In this document: positions 35,372-43,508 of the stretch, one piece after another
How positions within the stretch are numbered: the stretch's first letter is position 1
Layout of the letters: the number at the start of each line of letters is the position of its first letter
From: JALOAT01 sp041685115
GTDB lineage: Bacteria; Pseudomonadota; Gammaproteobacteria; Thiohalomonadales; Thiohalomonadaceae
Reading direction: 5' to 3'
DNA length: 64,000 nucleotides
Assembly (NCBI GenBank): GCA_041685115.1
Contig: JAWLGK010000001.1
Location: forward strand, 186,001 to 250,000
The notes under the pieces: generated by a model
Told to the model about the DNA's origin: nothing
Databases searched by the model: none
The model's input: the letters and a program-made list of their open reading frames with translations, nothing else
Translations under genes and position numbers: made by a program

Positions 35372-35995
35372 ATGGCGGAGAAGAGCGAAAAACAATCGCG
35401 CCGGCACCAGATCCTGGAGGCTCTCGCGCAACAGCTGGAGACCTGCCCGGGTGAACGCATCACTACGGCCAACCTGGCCAAGGCGGTCGGCGTGTCCGAG
35501 GCGGCGCTGTACCGGCACTTTCCCAGCAAGGCGCGCATGTTCGAGGGACTCATCGAATTCATTGAGGACACGGTGTTCGGCCTGGTGAACCGCATCCTCG
35601 CCGAGCAGGGCGGTTCGGCCATCCGCTGTGAACGCATCCTCACGGTGCTGCTGGGATTCTCCGCCCGCAACCCGGGCATCACGCGCATCCTGATGGGCGA
35701 TGCGCTGGTGGGCGAGACCGACCGCCTGCGCGTGCGCATCGGCCAGTTTTTCGACCGCGTGGAGACGCAGTTGAAGCAGGTGCTGCGGGAAGGGGAACTG
35801 GCCGGGGATCTGTTGCCCGGCACCGCCATCGGCGCGGCGGCCAATCTGCTGCTGTCCGTCGCCGCCGGGCGTATGAATCACTTCGTGCGCAGCGGCTTCA
35901 AGCGCGAGCCGCTGGAAAACTGGGAGCAGCAGTGGCCGATGCTGGCCCAGGGCATGTTCGCCGCACGGGCCCTGCCCGGCGTGGCCACGGCCTGA
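35372..35995 (+). CDS. slmA: nucleoid occlusion factor SlmA (TetR family)
   Basis: TetR-like DNA-binding protein of 207 residues which in E. coli blocks FtsZ assembly over the nucleoid. The N-terminal HTH (ITTANLAKAVGVSEAALYRHFPSKARMFEGLIEFIEDTVF) closely follows SlmA, and the downstream RILTVLLGFSARNPGITRILMGDALVGE region is also diagnostic. The argB/dut/pyrE neighbourhood is the usual one. A TAA-TCATG junction follows argB closely, indicating cotranscription. Confidence 0.93.
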   Translation: MAEKSEKQSRRHQILEALAQQLETCPGERITTANLAKAVGVSEAALYRHFPSKARMFEGLIEFIEDTVFGLVNRILAEQGGSAIRCERILTVLLGFSARNPGITRILMGDALVGETDRLRVRIGQFFDRVETQLKQVLREGELAGDLLPGTAIGAAANLLLSVAAGRMNHFVRSGFKREPLENWEQQWPMLAQGMFAARALPGVATA

Positions 35996-36003
35996 AATCG
36001 TTT

Positions 36004-36039
36004 TCGCCCTCGGCGGCATTGCAAGGCCTCCGAGGGCGA
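36004..36039. terminator. inverted repeat between convergent slmA and DUF4124-like gene
   Basis: A perfect 10-base stem TCGCCCTCGG (36004-36013) and CCGAGGGCGA (36030-36039) with a 16-base loop. No T run follows on either strand, so it may be a weak or Rho-assisted terminator, or simply an mRNA 3' end stabiliser. Confidence 0.5.
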
Positions 36040-36047
36040 GCCCGCGC

Positions 36048-36686
36048 CTAATTGGCGGGCAGTCCCTTCAGTTCACGGAAGCGCTGCAGGTCCTGGTCGT
36101 ATTTCACGCGCAGGGTGGTGATCTCCTCCTGCTTCGACACCACGTAGCTCCGCTTGCTCTCCAACTGCTTTTGCAGGGACCCGATGTCATCCTGCAAATT
36201 CTTCGGCACCGCCTTGCCTGCGCCTTGCAGTTTCTCCGCACGCTTCTGGAAATCACCGAGCCGGGTCTCCAGCTTGCCGATGCTGAGCTGGGTGTACTCG
36301 ACCATGCCTTCCAGCGCCGACAGCTGGCGGTCCCGCGCCCGGATGATGTCCTGCTCGCTGGCGAAGGTGGCCAGCAGGACACGATCGTTCCGCACCTGTT
36401 CCTCGCGCCGGCGCTGTTCTTCGCTGGCCGCAGCTTCTTCCTGACGGCGGCTTTCTTCCTCTGCCGCCAGTTCTTTTGCACTACGCGCGCGTTCCTGCAC
36501 ATCCAGGGTCATGCCGCGCTCGTTGATGGTGCGCGTCTCCTGCTGGGCATACTCGGGCGGCACCGCGTTGCCGCATTCGCGCACGCCCTGGTGGTTGGTC
36601 CAGCACTTGATGGCCGCCTGGGTGCTCGGGACGCCGAACGCCAGCACCAGGGCCACGCCCGTAAGCAGAGGGTTGATGATGCGCAT
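36048..36686 (-). CDS. periplasmic DUF4124-like coiled-coil protein
   Basis: A 212-residue protein. A signal peptide (MRIINPLLTGVALVLAFGVPSTQAA) is followed by a short module, IKCWTNHQGVRECGNAVPPEY, that resembles DUF4124 (a small domain with a W-x-x-x-x-G core). The rest (about residues 65-205) is a long, charged, Glu/Arg/Gln-rich coiled coil. It is probably periplasmic. No function is known. The start chosen is ATG 36686, giving the signal peptide. Confidence 0.75.
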   Translation of the reverse strand: MRIINPLLTGVALVLAFGVPSTQAAIKCWTNHQGVRECGNAVPPEYAQQETRTINERGMTLDVQERARSAKELAAEEESRRQEEAAASEEQRRREEQVRNDRVLLATFASEQDIIRARDRQLSALEGMVEYTQLSIGKLETRLGDFQKRAEKLQGAGKAVPKNLQDDIGSLQKQLESKRSYVVSKQEEITTLRVKYDQDLQRFRELKGLPAN

Positions 36687-36798
36687 GGAGTATCTCGCTA
36701 GCAAGGTCACTGATCCGATGACTGTTCGCTGGCCAGTATACTGCCATGCCCCGGTGCGACCCAGGCCGTTAGTGTGAGCCGGTCGGCATCGGCAATAG

Positions 36799-37440
36799 TC
36801 AGCCGATACCGTACTGGGCGCGATAGGCGCGGATGGCCTCCACCTCGGCGCTGCGGCCCTTTTCCTCCAGGTAGGCGTCGAGGTCGGCGAGGGTGACGAT
36901 ACTGATCACCTTGAGGCCGTAGTTACGCTCCACCTCCTGGATGGCGGAGAGTTCGCCCGTGCCGCGTTCCTGGCGATCGAGGGCGATCACCACGCCGGCC
37001 GCCGTGGCGCCCGCGGCCTCGATGAGGCCCATGGATTCGCGGATGGCCGTGCCCGCGGTGATCACGTCATCGACGATGAGCACGCGCCCGGCCAGCGGTG
37101 CGCCGACGATGTTGCCGCCTTCGCCGTGGTCCTTCGCCTCCTTGCGGTTAAAGCAGTAAGGCAGGTCGCGATCGTGATTCTCGGCGAGGGCGATGGCCGC
37201 GGCGCTCGCCAGCGGAATGCCCTTGTAGGCGGGGCCGAACAGCACGTCGAAGGCGAGCCCCGAATTGTGGATGGCGGCGGCGTAATAACGGCCCAGGCGC
37301 GCCAGCGCGGCGCCGGAATTGAACAGGCCGGCATTGAAGAAGTACGGGCTCACGCGGCCGGACTTGAGGGTGAACTGGCCGAACCGCAGCACGCCGCGCG
37401 AAATGGCGAAATCGAGAAATTCCCGCTGGTAATCGTGCAT
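36799..37440 (-). CDS. pyrE: orotate phosphoribosyltransferase
   Basis: Fifth step of UMP synthesis, orotate + PRPP to OMP. The 213-residue protein has the PRPP-binding motif VLIVDDVITAGTAIRES, the flexible loop FNRKEAKDHGEGG with the catalytic Lys, and GPAYKGIPLA. The pyrimidine genes pyrB/pyrC'/pyrR/pyrK are about 14 kb away. It is divergent from the exoIII gene by 106 bases. Confidence 0.97.
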   Translation of the reverse strand: MHDYQREFLDFAISRGVLRFGQFTLKSGRVSPYFFNAGLFNSGAALARLGRYYAAAIHNSGLAFDVLFGPAYKGIPLASAAAIALAENHDRDLPYCFNRKEAKDHGEGGNIVGAPLAGRVLIVDDVITAGTAIRESMGLIEAAGATAAGVVIALDRQERGTGELSAIQEVERNYGLKVISIVTLADLDAYLEEKGRSAEVEAIRAYRAQYGIG

Positions 37441-37546
37441 CGCAATGGAACCTGCTGGAGAGGAAGGGCGCCATTATAGGCGCGGCGGTTGCACGTCGGA
37501 ACCGTTCCGTTATGCTCCCGTCTCCCCCGTATCAGCGAGCGTATTC

Positions 37547-38320
37547 GTGAGAATCATCAGCGCCAACGTCAACGGTATCCGCTCCGCGGCGAGCAAGGGT
37601 TTTTTCGACTGGCTCGCGGGCCAGGACGCGGACGTGGTGTGCGTGCAGGAGACCAAGGCCCAGGAGCATCAGCTCACGGCCCCCGAGTTCCGGCCCGATG
37701 GGCTCTCCTGCCACTATTTCGACGCACAGCGCAAGGGTTACAGCGGCGTCGCGTTGTTCTGCCGCAGGCCGCCCGACCGCGTGGTGCGCGGGCTTGGCTT
37801 CGACGGCTGCGACCACGAGGGCCGCTACCTCCAGGCGGACTATGGCAACCTGAGCATCGCCTCGCTGTACCTGCCCTCCGGATCCGCAGGGCCGGAGCGT
37901 CAGGCGGCGAAGTACGCCTTCATGGATGCGTTCCTGGCGGTGCTCGCCCGGATGCGCAAGGACGGCCGCGACTACATCATCTGCGGCGACTGGAACATCG
38001 CGCACCGCAACATCGACCTGAAGAACTGGCGCAGCAACCAGAAGAACTCGGGCTTCCTGCCCGAGGAGCGTGCCTGGCTGGATGAGGTGTTCGATGAACT
38101 CGGCTGGGTGGACGCCTTCCGCGTGGTGAACCAGGAGCCGGATCAGTACACCTGGTGGTCGAACCGGGGTCAGTCCTGGGCGAAGAACGTGGGTTGGCGC
38201 ATCGATTACCAGATCATCTCCCCGGCGCTGCGCGAGCGGGTGCAGGCCGCCGGCATCTACAAGGACCAGCGCTTTTCCGACCACGCGCCGCTCATCCTGG
38301 ATTATGGCGTCCAGCTCTGA
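37547..38320 (+). CDS. exodeoxyribonuclease III-family protein, Crc-like
   Basis: A 257-residue EEP-fold protein divergent from pyrE, the position of crc in pseudomonads. Overall it looks like Crc: LQADYGNLSIASLYLPSGSAG, KNWRSNQKNSGFLPEERAWLDEVF, GWRIDYQ. But the nuclease residues lost in Crc are kept: Asn in ANVNG, Glu in QETK, Asp and Asn in GDWNIAH, Asp in RIDYQ, His in SDHAPL. It is therefore best called an active ExoIII/AP endonuclease of the Crc-related branch. The start is GTG 37547; the longer open frame upstream is unlikely. Confidence 0.9.
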   Translation: MRIISANVNGIRSAASKGFFDWLAGQDADVVCVQETKAQEHQLTAPEFRPDGLSCHYFDAQRKGYSGVALFCRRPPDRVVRGLGFDGCDHEGRYLQADYGNLSIASLYLPSGSAGPERQAAKYAFMDAFLAVLARMRKDGRDYIICGDWNIAHRNIDLKNWRSNQKNSGFLPEERAWLDEVFDELGWVDAFRVVNQEPDQYTWWSNRGQSWAKNVGWRIDYQIISPALRERVQAAGIYKDQRFSDHAPLILDYGVQL

Positions 38321-38342
38321 GTCGCGGCCGGGAAGAAAACGG

Positions 38343-38380
38343 CCCAACGCAGAGAGGCAGAGAGGCAGAGGACGCAAAGG
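38343..38380 (+). repeat. type B single arm
   Basis: CCCAACGCAGAGAGGCAGAG and further AGGCAGAGGACGCAAAGG units, preceded by a GAAGAAAACGG head at 38332-38342. It is the same orientation and composition as arm 1 at 21193-21231, but no inverted partner is found before the next gene. It begins 22 bases after the ExoIII stop. Confidence 0.8.
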
Positions 38381-38433
38381 AACATCGTCGATGCGCCGTC
38401 CTATCCTTTGGGCAGCCACCCAGAGGATTTGCC

Positions 38434-39222
38434 ATGCACCGCTCGCTCCTCTTCGCCGCCGTCGCGACCGTCGCGGTGGCCTGTGCCACCTCGCCGCTGG
38501 GGCGCCAGCAACTGCGGTTCTTTCCGGGCGACCAGATGGCGGAGATGGGCGCGGCCGCCTTCGCGCAGACCCGCAAGGAGACCCCCGCCGTCTCAGACCC
38601 GGCGCTCACCGGGTATGTGAAGTGCGTGGCCGACGCCATCACACCGCTCGTGGAGGGTGGTCCCGAAACCTGGGAGGTGGTGGTGTTCGACGACCCGCAG
38701 GCCAACGCCTTTGCGCTCCCCGGTGGCAAGATCGGCGTCTATCGCGGGCTGCTGGAGGTAGCGAAGACCCAGCACCAGCTCGCCACGGTGATCGGCCACG
38801 AGATCGCCCACGTGCAGGCGGAACACGGTAACGAGCGGGTCTCTACCGCCTATGCCACGGAAGCAGGACTGCAGCTCGTTCAGGCGCTCGCGGGCGGGCA
38901 GGGCGCACAGAACGACAACGTCATGGCCTTGCTCGGACTCGGTGCGCAGGTGGGCGTGCTGCTGCCGTTTTCACGCACCCAGGAGACGGAGGCGGATCTC
39001 ATCGGGCTCGATCTGATGGCCCGCGCCGGTTTCGATCCCCGCGAGAGCGTGCAGCTGTGGCAGAACATGGGCGCGGCGGGCAATGGCGCCCCGCCCGAGT
39101 TCCTCTCCACCCACCCGTCCCACGGCACGCGCACCGACGACCTCAACCGGCGCATGGACCAGGCGCTGGCCCTCTATCAAGAGGCGCAGCAACAAGGGCG
39201 CACACCAGACTGCCGGCGCTGA
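38434..39222 (+). CDS. M48 family metalloprotease (lipoprotein)
   Basis: A 262-residue Zn-peptidase of the LoiP/YcaL/BepA-like group. The N-terminus has a lipobox-like VAVAC (Cys about residue 17), so outer-membrane or periplasmic anchoring is expected. The catalytic HEIAH is in VIGHEIAHVQAEH at about residue 130, and the third ligand Glu lies in QETEADLIGLDLMARAGFDP. The C-terminal LSTHPSHGTRTDDL motif is also typical. A GAGG site precedes ATG 38434. Confidence 0.92.
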   Translation: MHRSLLFAAVATVAVACATSPLGRQQLRFFPGDQMAEMGAAAFAQTRKETPAVSDPALTGYVKCVADAITPLVEGGPETWEVVVFDDPQANAFALPGGKIGVYRGLLEVAKTQHQLATVIGHEIAHVQAEHGNERVSTAYATEAGLQLVQALAGGQGAQNDNVMALLGLGAQVGVLLPFSRTQETEADLIGLDLMARAGFDPRESVQLWQNMGAAGNGAPPEFLSTHPSHGTRTDDLNRRMDQALALYQEAQQQGRTPDCRR

Positions 39223-39229
39223 GGCCAGG

Positions 39230-40693
39230 CTATTTCGCAGAGCTCCCTTCGCCTGCGCCCGCGGCCTGGACCTTGTTGCGGCCCGTACTGCGGGCACGTC
39301 GCAACGCGTCACCCGCCTCGCGGATCAGATCCTCTTCCGATTGCCCGGTGCGCCAGGCGCCCACACCGATACAGCAGCTGAGCCGTGGCGACCTGGCTGC
39401 GGTCTTTTCCTGGACGACGCTGCGGAACCGCTCGGCGACCCGCAGCGCCTGGCCGGGCGCAGTGTGCGGAAGCACCACGGCCATGTGCTGCTCGTCCAGC
39501 AGGCCGGACGCGTCGGTCTCCCGCAAGGTGCCGGCGACGGCCTTCGCGGCGGCGACCAGGGCCGCCGGGGGCGAGAGGCCTTCCACGGGGTCAGGGCTGA
39601 GCAACAGCAAGCCGAGCGGCTGGCCATGACGCCTCGCTTCCGCGAGCGCGGTGGCGAGGCGTTCGGCGAACGCATAGGGTGTGCCCAGCCCGGTGGCCGG
39701 GTCGCGGCGCGCCAGGGTGCCGATGCGCTCGTCGATCTGATTGACCCGCGCACTGGTGCGCATCAGCTGTTCGGCCAGGGTGTGGACCTGCTGTAGCGCT
39801 TGGCGTCGCGCCTCCGTTTCTTCCTCAAGGCGCGCCTTGGCCGCGGCCAGCTCCTGTTGGTGCGCCGCCTGTGCGCGCTGGCGTTCCTCGGCCGCTTCGC
39901 CAAGCTCCTTGCGCAGGCGTTCGAGGGTCTGCACGTGCTCACGCTCCTGGCCCACCTCCGTGCCCTGCACCAGCCAGCCGAAGTGGCGTTCTTCGATGGT
40001 GATCGACCGCCAGTTCAGTCGCAGCGTGCGCGACTGACCCTCATCCGAGCGTTCCACCACGCGCGTGCCTTCGGTCTTCGCGTAGCCCTTGCCGAGCAGG
40101 GCCTCGGGGCTTTCGAGGTCCACGCGTTTCACGCCGAGCAGCGTCAGGAAGCGGGGATTCACCTCGCCCCAGCCGCCGCCCGGGCTCACCAGCGCGAGCG
40201 CGGTATCGGCCTGCAACAGGGCCTGGGTGACCAGCGCGGCGCGCGCACGGCTCTCACGCAACTCCTGATGTTGTTCGAAGGCCTCCCGGGACAAGGTGGC
40301 GTTGGCGCGCCGTAGCTGGGCGGGACTCGGCAGACGCCGCGCCTTGGGCAGCCAGGCGAGGAACGCCAGCGCCGTGACCGCCAGCAGCGTGGCGGCGATG
40401 GCGCCGAGGCGCCCGCCGCTTTCCGGGTCCGGCCACCACAGTTGCCAGGCGGCGAAGCCGTGCACCACCGCGAGGGCGAGCAGCGCCGACGCGCACAGTA
40501 CCAGCAGCCCGCGGTAGCCGAGGTCGCGGCGGCGCAGCGCGAGATAAAGTAGGCCGAGCGGGAGCAGCAGCAAGGCGAGCGCTGTGGCCGCCTCGGCGAA
40601 GGCATGCAGCAGGATCAGCCCGCGCTCCCAGGCCAGCGGCGAGGCCGCCAGCGCCGAGTCCATGGCAGAGGAGAATTGCTGGAGGTATTCCAT
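39230..40693 (-). CDS. membrane-bound degenerate GGDEF protein with ethylene-receptor-like N-terminus
   Basis: A 487-residue protein: three or four N-terminal TMs (about 25-50, 60-83, 95-116), a PAS-like region (about 150-250), a coiled coil (255-320) and a C-terminal GGDEF fold. Catalysis is unlikely: the GG[D/E]EF position reads LLDEQHM and the upstream D-x-D-x-F-K is replaced by SPDPVEG. The TM part, from LLYLALRRRDLGYRGL to LPKARRLPSPAQLRRANATL, follows the layout of ethylene-receptor-like sensor domains, but the C-G-x-T-H copper site is not conserved. The start is ATG 40693. Confidence 0.75.
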   Translation of the reverse strand: MEYLQQFSSAMDSALAASPLAWERGLILLHAFAEAATALALLLLPLGLLYLALRRRDLGYRGLLVLCASALLALAVVHGFAAWQLWWPDPESGGRLGAIAATLLAVTALAFLAWLPKARRLPSPAQLRRANATLSREAFEQHQELRESRARAALVTQALLQADTALALVSPGGGWGEVNPRFLTLLGVKRVDLESPEALLGKGYAKTEGTRVVERSDEGQSRTLRLNWRSITIEERHFGWLVQGTEVGQEREHVQTLERLRKELGEAAEERQRAQAAHQQELAAAKARLEEETEARRQALQQVHTLAEQLMRTSARVNQIDERIGTLARRDPATGLGTPYAFAERLATALAEARRHGQPLGLLLLSPDPVEGLSPPAALVAAAKAVAGTLRETDASGLLDEQHMAVVLPHTAPGQALRVAERFRSVVQEKTAARSPRLSCCIGVGAWRTGQSEEDLIREAGDALRRARSTGRNKVQAAGAGEGSSAK

Positions 40694-40737
40694 CCCGGTA
40701 CACCCCGATGAGTCAGCCACCAGAGTGTAGCGGGGCT

Positions 40738-42222
40738 TCAACCGGTGCGGTTCAGCTCCAGGGACTTGCGCACCCAAGGCAGCAGCAGATAGGCGGGGAA
40801 GGCCAGCAGGAAGGTGACGAAGAAATACAGGGAGTAGCCGAGGCTCTCGGCGCCGTAGCCGCTCGCCCAGCCCGCCAGGGAGCGGCTCAGGGCGAATACC
40901 GAAGACAGCAGCGCGTATTCGGTGGCGGAGTGCTCTTTGTTCACGATGGCCATGAGGAAGGCCAGGAAGGCGGCGGTGCCCAGTCCGCCGGTGAAGGATT
41001 CGATACCGCTCGCGCTGTACATCAGCGCGGCCTGTGGCAGCGAGGGATCGCCCGCCAGCGGAATCGCATAGGCGGCGTAGGCGTACACCAGGTTGGAGAT
41101 CGCCTGGAACAGGCCGAGGATCCACAGGGCATGGAAGATGCCGATGCGGTCGGTGATCAGGCCGCCCACCAGGCCGCCGGCGATGGACAGCGCCAGGCCC
41201 AGGTTCACCGACACCAGGCCAATGGCGCTGGCGGAAAAACCCGCATCCACCCAGAACGGCTTCACCATCAGACCCATGGCCGCGTCGCCCAGCTTGAACA
41301 ACAGGATGAAACCGATGACCGGCAGCATGTAACGCCGTCGCAGCAACTCCATCAGTGCGCCGAACATGGGGCCGTGGCTCAGGGACTCGAAGCTTGCCGT
41401 CCCGGGGGCGCGGAAGGCCGCGCCGGCGAGCACCACGCCGCCGCTGAGCACGAAGGCCCAGGTCCACATGCCGCTCCACTGCGCAGACCACTGGGTGGTG
41501 CGATCCACCAGCCACAGGCTGCCGAGCAGGAACAGCATCACCGCGGTGAGGGCGAGCGGGTGGGCGGCGAGGGTGCGCAGTTCATGGGCGAGGGACATGC
41601 CGGGTGTGGTGGCCACGGGGCGTTCGCGCGGCGCACGCAGACAGGCCAGGCCGAGCAGCACCAGCAGCAGGGCGCCGGCCGCGTAGGTGGCTGCCCAGCC
41701 CAGGTAGTCGCTCAGCATCAGCATGATGCCCGAGGTGAGCATGCCGACCCGGTACAGGCCGATGCGCAAGCCGTTGGCGAGACCCAGCTCGTTCTTGTCG
41801 AGCAGCTCGATGGTGTAGCCGTCGATAGCGATGTCGTTGGTGGCGGAGAGCAGGGCGAACACCCCGATGGCGATCCACACCCAGGTGCCGAAGCCGCCGT
41901 GCGCGGCCAGGGCGATGAGCACCAGGCCCATGGCCAGGTCGGCGCCGGCCATCCAGCGGCGGTGTTGCCGGTAGTGATCAATGGCCGGCGCCCAGAGGAA
42001 TTTGAGCGTCCAGGCCAGGCCGATGAGGCCGATGAGGCCGATGTCGCGCAGATCGACGCCCTGCTGGCGGAAGTGCACCGGGAAGACGTCGTAAAACACG
42101 CCGAGCGGGAAGCCTTCGGCGAAATACAGCAGGCCGACCCAGAACAGTTTGGATTTGAGGAGTTTGGGGGTGTGTTCCGGCACGTCTGTGTGGGTCGATG
42201 GTGAGCGACGGGTATCATACAC
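40738..42222 (-). CDS. AmpG-like MFS muropeptide permease
   Basis: A 494-residue major facilitator with 12-14 TMs. The N-terminus LLYFAEGFPLGVFYDVFPVHFRQQGVDLRDIGLIGL and the ATNDIAIDGYTIELL motif are hallmarks of the AmpG/acetyl-CoA transporter family; AmpG imports anhydro-muropeptides for cell-wall recycling. The start is a GTG at 42222, only 32 bases from the divergent TauE-like gene. Substrate is inferred from family. Confidence 0.88.
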   Translation of the reverse strand: MYDTRRSPSTHTDVPEHTPKLLKSKLFWVGLLYFAEGFPLGVFYDVFPVHFRQQGVDLRDIGLIGLIGLAWTLKFLWAPAIDHYRQHRRWMAGADLAMGLVLIALAAHGGFGTWVWIAIGVFALLSATNDIAIDGYTIELLDKNELGLANGLRIGLYRVGMLTSGIMLMLSDYLGWAATYAAGALLLVLLGLACLRAPRERPVATTPGMSLAHELRTLAAHPLALTAVMLFLLGSLWLVDRTTQWSAQWSGMWTWAFVLSGGVVLAGAAFRAPGTASFESLSHGPMFGALMELLRRRYMLPVIGFILLFKLGDAAMGLMVKPFWVDAGFSASAIGLVSVNLGLALSIAGGLVGGLITDRIGIFHALWILGLFQAISNLVYAYAAYAIPLAGDPSLPQAALMYSASGIESFTGGLGTAAFLAFLMAIVNKEHSATEYALLSSVFALSRSLAGWASGYGAESLGYSLYFFVTFLLAFPAYLLLPWVRKSLELNRTG

Positions 42223-42254
42223 AGTTTCCGAGCCCGCTCCGCGAACCCAGTCCC

Positions 42255-42938
42255 ATGCCCCTGGATGCCTCTTTTCTGGCCGCTTTTCTCGTCGGTTTCA
42301 CCGGCGGCGTGCACTGTGTCGGCATGTGCGGCGGCATCGTCGGCGCGCTCAGTTTCGGTGTGCCCGAGCCGGTGCGCGGCCGACCGCTGTGTTTTCTTCC
42401 CTACCTGCTCGCCTACAACACCGGGCGCCTGCTCAGCTACACAGTGGCCGGCGGGCTGGTGGGCGGCCTCGGTCTGCTGGCGGCCAACCTGGCCCTGCTG
42501 CACCGCGGCCAGCTGGTCCTGCAAGGCTTGGCGGCGCTGTTCATGATCGCGCTGGGACTGTACCTGGGCGGTTGGTGGGGCGGACTCGCGCATATCGAGC
42601 GCGCGGGCGCGGGGATCTGGCGACGCCTGGAGCCGCTCGGGCGCCGGCTGGTGCCGGTGCGCCGCCCCGCCCATGCCTTCGGACTCGGTCTGGTGTGGGG
42701 CTGGCTGCCTTGCGGACTGGTCTACAGCGTCCTGGTATGGGCGCTGGCCGCGGGCGGTCCCGGGCAAGGCGCGCTGCTGCTGCTCGGTTTCGGACTGGGC
42801 ACCCTGCCCAACCTGCTCGCCATGGGCCTGGTGGCCGGACGCATGGCCGCGTTTACCCGCAAGCCCTGGGTGCAGCGCAGCGCAGGGTTGTTGGTGATCG
42901 CATTTGGTGCACTGGAAGGCTATCGCGCCTTGGTCTGA
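42255..42938 (+). CDS. TauE/SafE-2 family (CcdA/CcoI-associated type) membrane protein
   Basis: A 227-residue integral membrane protein with six TMs. The N-terminal GFTGGVHCVGMCGGIVGAL and the mid-protein GLVWGWLPCGLVYS motifs identify the 'sulfite exporter TauE/SafE' branch often found next to cytochrome cbb3 oxidase (cco) genes, where a role in copper handling has been proposed. No cco genes are in this window. ATG 42255 is chosen by fit to the family N-terminus. Confidence 0.9.
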   Translation: MPLDASFLAAFLVGFTGGVHCVGMCGGIVGALSFGVPEPVRGRPLCFLPYLLAYNTGRLLSYTVAGGLVGGLGLLAANLALLHRGQLVLQGLAALFMIALGLYLGGWWGGLAHIERAGAGIWRRLEPLGRRLVPVRRPAHAFGLGLVWGWLPCGLVYSVLVWALAAGGPGQGALLLLGFGLGTLPNLLAMGLVAGRMAAFTRKPWVQRSAGLLVIAFGALEGYRALV

Positions 42939-42972
42939 GCAGTGACCTGCGTCACTTCCCGGGCCTCACGCT

Positions 42973-43410
42973 TCAGCGCGTGAAGAATTGCTTGCGGAAA
43001 TTGAACGTATAGGGCTGCTTCACTTCGGTTGGCCTGACCCGCACCTCGAAGTCGAGTACTTCCTCGTCGGTGACGGGGAAATCCGCCAAATAATAGATGG
43101 CGCCGCCTTCGCGCACTTCACGCACCTCAAGCGCACGCGTCTGCTGGTTCAGGGTGAGGGCGCGGGCATTTACCTGGGCGGCCACATCGGCGATGGCCAT
43201 CGCGGGTTTGCGCTGGATGGCGATGGTCAGCACACCGCGATTGTGGCTGCGCTGGATGCCATGGGACTTCGCGATGGGTGGATGCAGCATGTCCGCGGTG
43301 AAGGCATTGTAGTGGACCACGTAATCGTCGAATTCCACGGATTGCACCGCTTGGGCGGCGCCGGGGACGAACGCGAACAACCAGACGGCGAGAAGCGCGA
43401 AACCTCTCAT
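42973..43410 (-). CDS. DUF4426 periplasmic protein
   Basis: A 145-residue secreted protein with a signal peptide (MRGFALLAVWLFAFVPGAAQA). The family pattern is clear: FDDYVVHYNAFTADMLHPPIAKSHGIQRSHNRGVLTIAIQ, and a C-terminal DFEVRVRPTEVKQPYTFNFRKQFF. DUF4426 proteins usually sit beside metX-metW or yggT-proC in gammaproteobacteria; function unknown. A GGGGG stretch 5-9 bases before the ATG can act as ribosome site. Confidence 0.9.
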   Translation of the reverse strand: MRGFALLAVWLFAFVPGAAQAVQSVEFDDYVVHYNAFTADMLHPPIAKSHGIQRSHNRGVLTIAIQRKPAMAIADVAAQVNARALTLNQQTRALEVREVREGGAIYYLADFPVTDEEVLDFEVRVRPTEVKQPYTFNFRKQFFTR

Positions 43411-43508
43411 GGGAACCCCCTGAGCAGCCGAATGAAAACAACTATAGTCGTATCCCGGCTTTCGGCACGTGCACTGAACAGAAGTCCCGCCCGTGATCCG
43501 GCTGGCGG

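Noticed and set aside
39230..41515. 761-residue frame extending the degenerate GGDEF protein
   Set aside because: The extension is antisense or out of frame over the AmpG-like permease; the TM domain starts right after ATG 40693.
42941..42956. AGTGAC-CTGC-GTCACT hairpin after the TauE/SafE-2 gene as terminator or regulator site
   Set aside because: Only six base pairs and no T run; spacing and bases do not fit an FNR/CRP or other operator I know.
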